Source of the DNA: Macrococcoides bohemicum
GTDB lineage: Bacteria > Bacillota > Bacilli > Staphylococcales > Staphylococcaceae
NCBI RefSeq assembly: GCF_042658685.1
Contig: NZ_JBHSQY010000001.1
DNA length: 64,000 bases
Strand: one strand, 5' to 3'
Shown piece by piece: positions 53,699 through 61,254 of the stretch. Each line of letters begins with the position of its first letter. Within the stretch, counting starts at the first letter, position 1. Under the pieces are notes generated by a model that was not told the DNA's origin, did no database searches, and was given only the letters and a program-made list of their open reading frames with translations. The translations under genes were made by a program, and so were the position numbers.

Positions 53699-53949
53699 TA
53701 ATTTGCTATCCAGAAGTTGAATGTATGCATTGAAATAATTAATATCACAATTACGACATTTAATCCAACAAATAACTTTCTATGTTTTACATTACCAAAT
53801 AAAGCACTCATATATAATCCAAGTAAGGTTGTAACATACAAAAGCATCTGTACGTATAAATTTAACTGACCTCTTCCATGAATAAATGGTATAAATATCA
53901 ATAAAAGTGAACTCATTAATAATAATAATATTACGATAAAACGATACAT
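53698..53949 (-). CDS. Small membrane protein, unassigned
   Basis: An 83-residue protein with three hydrophobic segments (RFIVILLLLMSSLLLIFIPF; LYVQMLLYVTTLLGLYMSAL; FVGLNVVIVILIISMHTF). I recognise no family. It starts behind AGGAATT and lies 20 bases after the VOC gene, so it may share its transcript. Confidence 0.6.
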   Translation of the reverse strand: MYRFIVILLLLMSSLLLIFIPFIHGRGQLNLYVQMLLYVTTLLGLYMSALFGNVKHRKLFVGLNVVIVILIISMHTFNFWIAN

Positions 53950-53969
53950 AATAATTCCTACCTTTATTT

Positions 53970-54350
53970 CTACATTACGATAACATTGAATAAATGATCA
54001 TCTAAATCTGCAAACATTATGCCATAATAACCATTTTTCTTACCTGGAGGACTTAATACTTTCCCTCCATTTTGTGCTATTAAATTTGCTAATTCATCAA
54101 CTGCTTCAATACTCTCCATATCAAAAGAAATGATCGTTTCGGGATAATCAGAGCTTCTTCTACTTTCACGTCCCATAAAACCTTCCAGTATATCTTTTCT
54201 AAATAAACAAATTACTTGCTTTCCAACCATTATTCCAGCTAATGTATCATCATTAGAACGTTCTTCATTAATCTCAAAACCAATATTTCTAAAAAATTCA
54301 GTTGATTCTTTTACATTTGCAACAGGTAAATTAATCCAGTATGATTTCAT
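53970..54350 (-). CDS. VOC-superfamily protein
   Basis: A 126-residue protein with the VOC pattern: SYWINLPVANVKESTEFFRNIGFEI at the start and the metal-strand-like YYGIMFADLDDHLFNVIVM at the end. It resembles the PhnB/glyoxalase-like branch. The substrate is unknown. It probably forms a unit with the small membrane protein gene downstream and the Nudix-like gene 20 bases upstream. Confidence 0.8.
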   Translation of the reverse strand: MKSYWINLPVANVKESTEFFRNIGFEINEERSNDDTLAGIMVGKQVICLFRKDILEGFMGRESRRSSDYPETIISFDMESIEAVDELANLIAQNGGKVLSPPGKKNGYYGIMFADLDDHLFNVIVM

Positions 54351-54370
54351 TTATTCTCCCTTTGCGCTTA

Positions 54371-54787
54371 TTATTTATGTAAATTAATTAGTGGCACACT
54401 TGATTTTATCACTTGATTTGAAACAATTAAATGTTTTAACTCTTCTGCGATATCAAGTTGATCTAAATAGTCAAAGTCTAACCAGGCATATGGTGCGCGA
54501 ACTTTAAATTCTTGTTTATTTTTAGCATTAAATACAAACGCTGTATCATTAGCCATCGTTTTCGAGAACCATGTCTTAAATTCTTTTTTCTCTTCAACGA
54601 CAAACAATATCCCTCCAACTTTAATATCGTGGTTTAATTTACGTGCAAATTGTTCTGCAGTGCCCTTAATTGTTGATTGTCCGGATTTTACCACACTTGG
54701 TAATTTCATTTGTTTATTTCCGAAATCCTGTACTAATATTTTGTCTTCAGTTGTTATCAATAATGAAGCAGATATTTTTTCTTTCAT
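54371..54787 (-). CDS. Probable degenerate Nudix-fold protein
   Basis: A 138-residue soluble protein. KISASLLITTEDKILVQDFG and LPSVVKSGQSTIKGTAEQFARKL follow the order of strands and helix of a Nudix domain, but the catalytic REx2EExG residues are replaced (AEQFARKLNHDI). It would be a catalytically dead or re-purposed member. The fold assignment is inference. It starts behind AAGGAG. Confidence 0.55.
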   Translation of the reverse strand: MKEKISASLLITTEDKILVQDFGNKQMKLPSVVKSGQSTIKGTAEQFARKLNHDIKVGGILFVVEEKKEFKTWFSKTMANDTAFVFNAKNKQEFKVRAPYAWLDFDYLDQLDIAEELKHLIVSNQVIKSSVPLINLHK

Positions 54788-54818
54788 TTGAAACTCCTTT
54801 TTAAAATTAATTATGTTC

Positions 54819-55829
54819 TTACTTATATTGCGTAATATAGTTTTCTACATAGAATGGTTGATTATTGTCGTTGAATGCTACTCCTACGCCTAAATTCATA
54901 TAATCCTGTTTCAGAATATTTTTTCTATGACCTATACTATTCATCAATCCATGATGCGCTTCAATGGGTGAAACTTGACCGTATGCTATATTTTCACCAG
55001 CTACGCTATAATTTAAATTTGCCTTTTTAATACGGTCAAATGGTGTTTCATTCTGCTTATTTGTATGACTGAAATAATGATGTTCAGCCATATCTTTAGC
55101 ATGTGTATTAGCAACTTTAGCAATTTCAGGAAACACATTAAGTATTTGCTTACCAAACATTTTTCTTGTCGAATTTGTTAACTCAAAGTGTAACCTCGCA
55201 TAATCCTTTTCTAAATTGTCATTTGGATAAGCATAATAATTTTTCTTTAACTGATCAATTGACTTATTAATAATTTTTATTCCACTTACTGTATTATTAC
55301 GATACTTATCATAATAAATTGTAACAAAGTACTGTCCATCCTGATAAATCGCACTTTCTTTATTGTCTAAAGCAAGTTGATAATCTTTACCTTGAAAAAC
55401 TTCCAACGGCTGACCTAGTTTTTTCTCAACATTTTCGCGTGTCAAACCGTACTTTAAACCTTTATCAGTTACTACCATATTCTGATTGGAATAGACACCA
55501 CTCACCTTACCATTTAAATACATAACCAACATAAAGTCATCATAATCTCTATGATAGACCGTCCAGTACTGTTGATATTCATTTAACAATTGCTCATGCG
55601 GCTCACCTAAAATACGGTTAACTTGTGATTGGGTCATCCCCATTTTAATTTTGCCGACATTCATATTTTTTGCTTTTTCCGGTTTCTCTGTAAGTAAATG
55701 ATTATCTTTAATCAATGCACGTAATTCAGACTTCATATTCATAATGATTTTATCAGGTAATTGAAGAAAGCTAAGCGGAAATAAAAGTATAAATAAAATT
55801 ACTAGGCAAAATGACAATATTTGCTTCAT
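54819..55829 (-). CDS. CAP-domain secreted protein with CAP-associated N-terminal domain
   Basis: A 336-residue protein with an N-terminal hydrophobic anchor (ILSFCLVILFILLFPLSFLQL), a CAP-associated domain (GKIKMGMTQSQVNRILGEPH, YGLTRENVEKKLGQP; two repeats) and a C-terminal CAP/SCP domain (HAKDMAEHHYFSHTN, AGENIAYGQ, SIGHRKNILKQDYMNLGVGV). It is exported and probably stays membrane-attached. The molecular role of bacterial CAP proteins is unsettled. Its neighbours are guaC and the Nudix-like gene. Confidence 0.85.
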   Translation of the reverse strand: MKQILSFCLVILFILLFPLSFLQLPDKIIMNMKSELRALIKDNHLLTEKPEKAKNMNVGKIKMGMTQSQVNRILGEPHEQLLNEYQQYWTVYHRDYDDFMLVMYLNGKVSGVYSNQNMVVTDKGLKYGLTRENVEKKLGQPLEVFQGKDYQLALDNKESAIYQDGQYFVTIYYDKYRNNTVSGIKIINKSIDQLKKNYYAYPNDNLEKDYARLHFELTNSTRKMFGKQILNVFPEIAKVANTHAKDMAEHHYFSHTNKQNETPFDRIKKANLNYSVAGENIAYGQVSPIEAHHGLMNSIGHRKNILKQDYMNLGVGVAFNDNNQPFYVENYITQYK

Positions 55830-55849
55830 GTAACACCTCTAAAAATTAA

Positions 55850-55872
55850 AAACATACACAGCGTGTATGTTT
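55850..55872 (-). terminator. Terminator of guaC
   Basis: Hairpin AAACATACAC-AGC-GTGTATGTTT followed by T's on the minus strand. Confidence 0.8.
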
Positions 55873-55912
55873 CTAATTATATCAAATTTAATTCTTTTTC
55901 TGTACGAATTGC

Positions 55913-56896
55913 TTAATAATCTGTATCTCCATTAAATATAGAGTTTCTCACAATAACATAATCTACCGTTGTTATTGCTTTAAGGTCTTTTCCACCTGCG
56001 TATGAAATGGATGATTGTAAATCCTGTTCCATTTCTATGAGTTTCTCTTTTAAGGAACCTTTATGTTCAACGAATAGCTTTTTACCTTCGACATTTTTAC
56101 GAATGCCCTTTTGAAATTCTGATGCACTACCAAAATATTCTTTATAGTGTTTACCATCTTTTTCAATCGTTTCACCTGGTGATTCTTCATGCGCCGCAAG
56201 TAATGACCCAATCATCACCATAGAAGCACCAAAACGAATCGATTTAGCGATGTCGCCATGTGTACGAATGCCACCATCGGCAATTAATGGTTTACGCGCA
56301 GCTTTTGAACATAATCTTAATGCTGCAAGTTGCCATCCACCTGTTCCGAAGCCAGTTTTTATCTTTGTAATGCACACACGACCTGGTCCAATACCAACTT
56401 TAGTAGCATCTGCACCTGCATTTTCAAGTTCCCGAACTGCTTCTGGTGTACCAACGTTACCTGCAATTAAGAAAGTTTCCGGAATCAATCTTTTAATATG
56501 ATGAATCATTTCAATCACCTGATCAGAATGACCATGTGCAATATCAATTGTGATATATTCAGGTACAATATTTTCATTGGCCAGTGTTTTAATAAAATCA
56601 TATTCAGATGATTTTACACCTACAGAAATCGATGCATATAAACCTTTTTCGTGCATATTTTTGATAAATGGTAATCTTGCTGCTTCATCAAATCGATGCA
56701 TAATATAAAAATAGCCATTTTGTGCAAACTTCTCAGCAAGTTCTTCATTGATAACTGTCTGCATATTTGCCGGTACAACTGGAATTCGAAAACGTAATGG
56801 ACCAAACTGAATTGATGTATCGCATTCAGAACGACTTTTTACGATACATTTATTAGGTATAAGTTGAATATCTTCATAATCAAATACATCCTGCAT
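55913..56896 (-). CDS. guaC: GMP reductase
   Basis: A 327-residue IMPDH/GMPR-family enzyme that converts GMP to IMP with NADPH. The catalytic cysteine is in GPGRVCITKIKTGFG; phosphate-binding segments are IADGGIRTHGDIAKSIRFGA and MIGSLLAAHEESPG. It lacks CBS domains, which together with length separates it from IMPDH. It is a single gene, placed near rpsN as in staphylococci. I see no purine riboswitch in the 186-base leader. Confidence 0.94.
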   Translation of the reverse strand: MQDVFDYEDIQLIPNKCIVKSRSECDTSIQFGPLRFRIPVVPANMQTVINEELAEKFAQNGYFYIMHRFDEAARLPFIKNMHEKGLYASISVGVKSSEYDFIKTLANENIVPEYITIDIAHGHSDQVIEMIHHIKRLIPETFLIAGNVGTPEAVRELENAGADATKVGIGPGRVCITKIKTGFGTGGWQLAALRLCSKAARKPLIADGGIRTHGDIAKSIRFGASMVMIGSLLAAHEESPGETIEKDGKHYKEYFGSASEFQKGIRKNVEGKKLFVEHKGSLKEKLIEMEQDLQSSISYAGGKDLKAITTVDYVIVRNSIFNGDTDY

Positions 56897-57028
56897 AGAT
56901 AAAACCTCTAATCATTTGTTATATTTTGTGAATAATATAGAATTTTTCATTAATAAAATTTTTTTGTTGTCATTTATCCAATAGAAACTTTACTACTGTT
57001 TAGAATAAAAGTAAAGATATATATAATG

Positions 57029-57064
57029 AAAAGACGAATGAATTAAATTAACTCATACGTCTTT
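57029..57064 (-). terminator. Terminator of rpsN
   Basis: AAAGACG...GAATGAATT / AACTCATACGTCTTT stem-loop just after the rpsN stop, T-rich on the minus strand. Confidence 0.65.
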
Positions 57065-57082
57065 CTTCTTATTTTATATTAA

Positions 57083-57352
57083 TTACCAGCTCGCTTTTTT
57101 CACGCCTGGAATTTGTCCTTTATGCGCTAGTTCTCGAAAAGCTATTCTAGATAATCCGAATTTACGATAAACACTTCTCGGTCTTCCAGTTACTTGGCAA
57201 CGTGTAGTAAGTCTAGAAGGTGCTGAGTCTCTTGGTAATTTTTGAAGACCTTCGTAATCTCCTGCTGCTTTTAATGCTTCTCTTTTCCCTCTGTAATGTT
57301 CTACTAATGCTTGTCTTTTAGCTTCTTTTGCAATTTTTGATTTTTTAGCCAT
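57083..57352 (-). CDS. rpsN: 30S ribosomal protein S14, zinc-independent paralogue
   Basis: An 89-residue S14. The C-terminal RNA-binding block (RCQVTGRPRSVYRKFGLSR) and the terminal PGVKKASW are typical. Only one cysteine is present, so the CxxC zinc ribbon of the main 61-residue S14 is absent: this is the C- form made when zinc is short. A Zur-type palindrome lies about 160 bases upstream, fitting zinc-starvation induction. A cobW remnant fills the gap between box and gene. Confidence 0.92.
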   Translation of the reverse strand: MAKKSKIAKEAKRQALVEHYRGKREALKAAGDYEGLQKLPRDSAPSRLTTRCQVTGRPRSVYRKFGLSRIAFRELAHKGQIPGVKKASW

Positions 57353-57385
57353 AATTTCTCCTTTAGTTTATATTTTTCTGATTTG

Positions 57386-57496
57386 CTATCCATAAGGATC
57401 AACAAAACTTTCCCACGCTTCATCAATTTCATTCGTTTTTATTAAACATGCATCAAGTTCTGCTGTTATTTTTTCATGTTCTAAATCTATCCAAAT
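57386..57496 (-). pseudogene. Remnant of a CobW-family GTPase (C-terminal end)
   Basis: An open stretch without a start encodes about 36 residues: WIDLEHEKITAELDACLIKT followed by NEIDEAWESFVDPYG and a TAG. This is the C-terminal signature of CobW/YciC-type zinc metallochaperone GTPases (compare IEMNITQIIQDLDDCLLTDD in the copy at 58662). A TAA closes the frame just upstream at 57497-57499. It lies between the Zur box and rpsN. Confidence 0.65.
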
Positions 57497-57500
57497 TTAC

Positions 57501-57535
57501 ATCTCATCAATCGTAATTGTTACGATTAATGAGAT
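57501..57535. promoter_or_regulatory. Zur box in an extended palindrome upstream of rpsN
   Basis: Core TCGTAATTGTTACGA (57511-57525) sits inside a larger inverted repeat with outer arms ATCTCAT/ATGAGAT and a single mismatch. It matches the other two Zur boxes in this window. Confidence 0.75.
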
Positions 57536-57561
57536 AGCATACCATTTTATACAAGTAAAAC

Positions 57562-57598
57562 AAAAATTTGAGTTCGCTTATTCCGAACTCAAATTTTT
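57562..57598 (-). terminator. Terminator of the zinc-binding lipoprotein gene
   Basis: AAAAATTTGAGTTCG / CGAACTCAAATTTTT with a short loop, 26 bases after the stop. Confidence 0.8.
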
Positions 57599-57623
57599 AT
57601 CTCTGACATACATTATAATTCTT

Positions 57624-58568
57624 TTACTTATTGTTAAGTGCCTTATCTAGGGATTCAATATTTATTTTCATAAGATCCTGATACGTTACATCTTTTTTAT
57701 CCTTATCTGTTAACACAGCCATATTGTGGAATGGAACAGCAGTAGCATTCGTTTTATCTTTAATAATATCAACAGTTTTTGTTGTAATATTTTGTTCATA
57801 AAGTATTACTGTTGCTTTTGATTTATTGATATTATTAATCATATTAATAATATCACTCTGAGAAGGTTCTTCATTATTCATACCTGAAACACCTTCTTGT
57901 TTAAAGCCATAACGTTTCGCAAGATAACCTATTGAATCATGTGAAATAAATACACTATCCCGCTTTTTAGTTTTTGTAATTGTTTTTAACTGTTTATCAA
58001 TTTGATTGATATCTTGAACTAGTTTTTCATAGCTTTTAATGTATTCTTTTTCGTGCTGCTTATCTTTTTTGATTAACTCATCCTTAATCACTTTTGCAAA
58101 TGATTTATTCATTTCTGGATCAAGCCAAACATGTGGGTCATGTGTGCCATGGTCATGCTCATGTTCATGTTCCGCTTCATGATCATGATCATGTTCTTCA
58201 CTTGCTAATAAATCATGCTCATCAATATCTTTTGCAAGTTGAACTGTCTTATCCTTTTTGTTAACTACCTTAGCTATTTTAGCACTCACCTGGTCTAATT
58301 CATCACCTGAATAAAAGAAAAGATCGCTTTTAGCAATACGCATCGTATCTTTTTGTGTTGGTTCATATGTGTGTATATCGATACCATTTGGATAGATACT
58401 CGATACAGTGACATGATCACCACCAATTTGTTCTATCATATTTTTAAATGGAAAGACTGTAGTATAAACCTGTAGTTTATCGTCAGACTCTTTGTCACTA
58501 CTTTTATTACCACATGCAGCCATCAATACTAATGTTGCAATTAATAATAATGAAAATAACTTCTTCAT
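57624..58568 (-). CDS. Zinc ABC transporter substrate-binding lipoprotein (ZnuA/AdcA type)
   Basis: A 314-residue cluster-A1 binding protein from ATG 58568 (AGGAG upstream). A lipoprotein signal (KKLFSLLLIATLVLMAAC) precedes the two-lobed domain: YPNGIDIHTYEPTQKD gives the first metal His, a His/Asp/Glu loop (HDHDHEAEHEHEHDHGTHDP) sits near residues 125-145, and VWLDPE and SHDSIGYLAKRYG give further ligands. It lacks the ZinT extension of staphylococcal AdcA. No permease or ATPase gene is adjacent. A Zur box overlaps its 5' leader. Confidence 0.88.
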   Translation of the reverse strand: MKKLFSLLLIATLVLMAACGNKSSDKESDDKLQVYTTVFPFKNMIEQIGGDHVTVSSIYPNGIDIHTYEPTQKDTMRIAKSDLFFYSGDELDQVSAKIAKVVNKKDKTVQLAKDIDEHDLLASEEHDHDHEAEHEHEHDHGTHDPHVWLDPEMNKSFAKVIKDELIKKDKQHEKEYIKSYEKLVQDINQIDKQLKTITKTKKRDSVFISHDSIGYLAKRYGFKQEGVSGMNNEEPSQSDIINMINNINKSKATVILYEQNITTKTVDIIKDKTNATAVPFHNMAVLTDKDKKDVTYQDLMKINIESLDKALNNK

Positions 58569-58584
58569 ACGTTCATCTCCTATT

Positions 58585-58599
58585 TCGTAATCATTACGC
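58585..58599. promoter_or_regulatory. Zur box of the ZnuA-type gene
   Basis: TCGTAATCATTACG within an imperfect 7-1-7 palindrome, 17 bases before the ATG, matching the boxes at 52850 and 57511. Confidence 0.75.
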
Positions 58600-58661
58600 T
58601 TTAACATTCTAAACCTTATTCTATAAGAAATCAATCACTAATTTTTTATTTTTTTATCCCT

Positions 58662-58985
58662 ATGTCATTTCAGGCAGGAAATTCAATGCAAATTCAAGGT
58701 GCTGGTGAATGGATAGCAACTTATAATGAAACTGATATCCAGGCTGAAATGATGGAAGACCCTACTTTAAAAGCAAGATGGTATAGTGAATATGGTGACC
58801 GTCAAACTGAGTTAGTATTCATTGGTATTGAGATGAATATAACACAAATCATTCAGGATTTAGATGATTGTCTGTTAACTGATGATGAGATGAAACAAGA
58901 TTGGTCAACATTTAATGATCCGCTTCCACAGTTCACAGTTGCTGAACCAGTTGAAGCAGATGTTATTTATAAAAATATTAAATAA
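58662..58985 (+). pseudogene. Truncated CobW-family GTPase (C-terminal domain only)
   Basis: About 107 residues equal to the C-terminal domain of CobW/YciC/ZagA proteins: SFQAGNSMQIQGAGEWIATY, then RQTELVFIGIEMNITQIIQD and DDCLLTDDEMKQDW. The roughly 290-residue GTPase domain is missing, and no ribosome site precedes the first ATG. Family members deliver zinc to key enzymes during starvation. It lies divergent from the ZnuA-type gene and is followed by a truncated rpmG, so a former cobW-rpmG unit is likely. Confidence 0.75.
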
Positions 58986-59006
58986 AATTTAAAGGAGCGT
59001 ATAAAA

Positions 59007-59117
59007 ATGAGAGTAAATGTAACTTTAGCTTGTACAGAATGTGGAGATCGTAACTATATCACAAAGAAAAATAAAAGAAATAATCCTGAGCGTATTGAAT
59101 TAATGATATACATGTGA
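59007..59117 (+). pseudogene. rpmG: Truncated ribosomal protein L33 gene
   Basis: ATG 59007 follows AAAGGAGCG. The 36 codons MRVNVTLACTECGDRNYITK then KNKRNNPERIELM match the L33 family, which is 49 residues long; the last residues change to IYM and the frame stops. The normal YCPRLNKYTLHRETK-type end is absent. CxxC at residues 9-12 is kept. The break marks a deletion or insertion point: fosfomycin-resistance DNA follows directly. Confidence 0.75.
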
Positions 59118-59146
59118 TTTTACTTGTTAAATAAGAAACTTTTTAT

Positions 59147-59186
59147 ATGATGAATGAGAATTACATATGCAGTTCTCATTCATCAT
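59147..59186 (-). terminator. Terminator of fosB
   Basis: Perfect 14-base arms (ATGATGAATGAGAA and complement) with a 12-base loop; the fosB stop codon lies in one arm. Confidence 0.8.
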
Positions 59187-59598
59187 AAAAGGTCATATGT
59201 GGTTTTGTTTCTTTATAATAATTTAATCTATCTTTAAGTGTTCCAGTATGCAATTCTAATTTATGTCCATGAGGATGAGTAAAGTAAATAGTCATTTTAT
59301 CTCTTACATCTCTATTACGCCCCTCTAAAATGTTTACGTTATTTTCTTTTAATCTTTGATACCATTCGTAAAATTCATCTTCTTCAATACTAAATGCAAT
59401 ATGTGTATATGAAAACTGAATTTCATCTCTAGGAATATCTGTTTCTTCATTTAAAGCTATCCATAAGCCACCCACAATTAAATAAGCAGTTGTTTTTCCA
59501 CTTACTAATAATTCTCCACGTAGTATATTTTTATAGAAATGTATTGAATCATTTAAGTTACTCACTGAAAAGCAAATATGATTAATTGATTTTAGCAT
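59176..59598 (-). CDS. fosB: Metallothiol transferase FosB-type fosfomycin resistance protein
   Basis: A 140-residue VOC-fold enzyme that adds bacillithiol or cysteine to fosfomycin, opening its epoxide. Metal ligands His7, His66 and Glu115 and Cys9 are present (SINHICFSV, YTHIAFSI, HGHKLELHTG). It resembles staphylococcal FosB/FosD closely along its length. It lies between the broken rpmG and a resolvase, a mobile context; staphylococcal fosB genes are often plasmid-borne or on elements with recombinases. Confidence 0.93.
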   Translation of the reverse strand: MLKSINHICFSVSNLNDSIHFYKNILRGELLVSGKTTAYLIVGGLWIALNEETDIPRDEIQFSYTHIAFSIEEDEFYEWYQRLKENNVNILEGRNRDVRDKMTIYFTHPHGHKLELHTGTLKDRLNYYKETKPHMTFYDE

Positions 59599-59634
59599 GG
59601 TGTTGAGTCTCCTAACTTTAAATTGTTCTAACCA

Positions 59635-59800
59635 AAAATAGTATTACAAATACTTATACTAAGTTTAACAAAATTCTAATCGAATTATTATATTGTTCAT
59701 AAACTCCTCTATTTATGAACACTCTTAAACTAATGCTATTTTTATTGAATTAAGTATCTCTATTGTGTTCATAAACTCATATTAAAATCTATGTTCAACA
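59635..59800. other. Candidate res site of the serine resolvase
   Basis: Upstream of the resolvase gene lie GTTCATAAA...TTTATGAAC (59695-59720) and a second GTTCATAAAC (59767-59776) followed by TATGTTCAA, plus TAGTAT...ATACTA near 59640-59663. Spaced copies of a short inverted motif before the gene are typical of resolvase subsites I-III. Confidence 0.5.
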
Positions 59801-59854
59801 ACAATATTAATTTTAAGATATGGTACAATGTTATTTGTATGGAGGGTTATAAAA

Positions 59855-60436
59855 ATGAAAATTGGTTATGCGAGAGTTTCAACAGGATTACAAAATTTAG
59901 ATTTACAAAAAGACAGTCTTGAAAGCTATGGATGTGAAAAAATATTTACAGATAAAGTTAGTGGTGCGAAGAGTAATCGCCCTGGATTAGAAAGTACAAT
60001 TGAGTTTGCTCGATCAGGAGATGTTGTGGTCGTTTGGAGGTTAGATCGCCTTGGAAGGAATATGGAAGATCTAATTTCAATTGTTAATGCTTTAAATAAT
60101 AGAGGGATTAGCTTCCATAGCATTCAAGAAAATATTACGATGGATAAGTCAAGTTCAACTGGCCAACTTTTATTTCACCTTTTCGCAGCATTTGCTGAAT
60201 TTGAACGTAATTTAATCTTAGAACGATCTGCTGCAGGAAGAGTGGCTGCAAGAGCAAGAGGAAGATTAGGTGGACGTCCTGAAAAATTAAATGACAGCGA
60301 TATAAAATTACTTAAAACATTAGTTGAAAATGGTACCCCTATCAAAACCATTGCTGAAAAATGGAATGTTTCTAGGACAACGGTTTATCGATACTTAGAT
60401 AAAATAGAAAATAAAGATATTAAAAATGAGAGCTAG
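59855..60436 (+). CDS. Serine recombinase (resolvase/invertase, Bin3-like)
   Basis: A 193-residue small serine recombinase from ATG 59855 (GGAGGG upstream). Catalytic Ser9 is in IGYARVSTG; DRLGRNMEDL and the FAEFERNLILERSAAGRVAARARGR block follow, and the C-terminal helix-turn-helix is GTPIKTIAEKWNVSRTTVYR. It would resolve cointegrates or plasmid multimers. It is close to the Tn552/plasmid-type staphylococcal resolvases in organisation and lies beside fosB. Confidence 0.92.
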   Translation: MKIGYARVSTGLQNLDLQKDSLESYGCEKIFTDKVSGAKSNRPGLESTIEFARSGDVVVVWRLDRLGRNMEDLISIVNALNNRGISFHSIQENITMDKSSSTGQLLFHLFAAFAEFERNLILERSAAGRVAARARGRLGGRPEKLNDSDIKLLKTLVENGTPIKTIAEKWNVSRTTVYRYLDKIENKDIKNES

Positions 60437-60454
60437 AAGTTTCTAGTTCTCATT
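60424..60454 (+). terminator. Terminator of the resolvase gene
   Basis: AAATGAGAGCTAGAA-GT-TTCTAGTTCTCATTT, overlapping the last codons. Confidence 0.75.
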
Positions 60455-60512
60455 TAATGTTCATATTGTATCTAATTCATTTAATAATTACACATATAAA
60501 ATATTTGTATAA

Positions 60513-60662
60513 TTAACAGTCGTTTGGTGCACTGGCACTCATTGCGAAAATAGCTCCGATAATCGGTCCATTGCACGGCGTCCATCCGGCACCAAAAGCC
60601 ATACCTATTAAAGTTGAACCTAAACATGCATTTTTGGTTGGCTTTGAAAGATAATTTTTGTT
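60513..60662 (-). pseudogene. Fragment of a ccdA gene
   Basis: About 49 residues in frame up to TAA: NKNYLSKPTKNACLGSTLIG then MAFGAGWTPCNGPIIGAIFA. This matches the second redox segment of CcdA (compare GWTPCMGPIIG in the intact gene at 46450) but differs in sequence, so it comes from another ccdA. It has neither start nor C-terminal half. The flanking 60663-61254 DNA has no gene and holds two inverted repeats. Confidence 0.75.
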
Positions 60663-60928
60663 AAAAATAAAAGTTCATTCTCACACCAATCTAAGTACAA
60701 ACTTTAACTGTTAAGAAACTGTGCAGTTTCTTAAGTATTTAATGTGACATTTCATATCATTAAGAGATTTTATTGGAACTCGAGAATTAGACTAATAAAA
60801 TTAGCAGTTATAAGAAGTTCTCTTTACTCTTCAAATAAAACAATATTAGTCTTTAACTCGCATCAGTCTTATGTCATTCAATGTTATTAGTAATCTTTCA
60901 CCTATGCTAGGATGTATAGCAATACACA

Positions 60929-60985
60929 ATACCACATTAACTGAGAATTTGATTATAATAATCAAATTCTCAGTTAATGTGGTAT
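60929..60985. repeat. 57-bp near-loopless perfect inverted repeat
   Basis: Arms of 28 bases (ATACCACATTAACTGAGAAT onward) separated by a single A at 60957. There is no U-run or adjacent gene end, so it is not an obvious terminator. An abutment of two element ends or a palindromic insertion scar is possible. Confidence 0.8.
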
Positions 60986-61138
60986 GCAAAAAAATCTATA
61001 AATATATTTTTAATAATGTATGTTTTGAGCAGATCCTAAATAGACATTATATATGTATTGATATGCTTAGCTTGTCACTTTAGGAGTTATTTTGCACCTA
61101 TTTTAATCGTTATTTTGCATTACAAGTTAATAAGGTTA

Positions 61139-61208
61139 GAGTCAGGAGGTATATAGAAGTCCAATTTCTCAGTTCTAAAATTAAGAAATTGGACTTCTAT
61201 CGTGACTC
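61139..61208. repeat. Compound inverted repeat
   Basis: Inner arms ATAGAAGTCCAATTTCT / AGAAATTGGACTTCTAT (61153-61200, 14-base loop) are framed by outer GAGTCA (61139) and TGACTC (61203). It lies 47 bases left of the Tn3-type end and is not linked to a gene end. Confidence 0.7.
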
Positions 61209-61254
61209 CCAAAAGGCGGTCTTATATGTCAAACGAGCGCTGATTCTTATTAGA

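Noticed and set aside
56897..57028. Possible purine riboswitch ahead of guaC
   Set aside because: No conserved purine-aptamer core or three-way junction could be traced in the leader.
60871..61083. Plus-strand open frame of 70 codons
   Set aside because: It is created by reading through the 57-bp palindrome, has no ribosome site and no protein-like composition.
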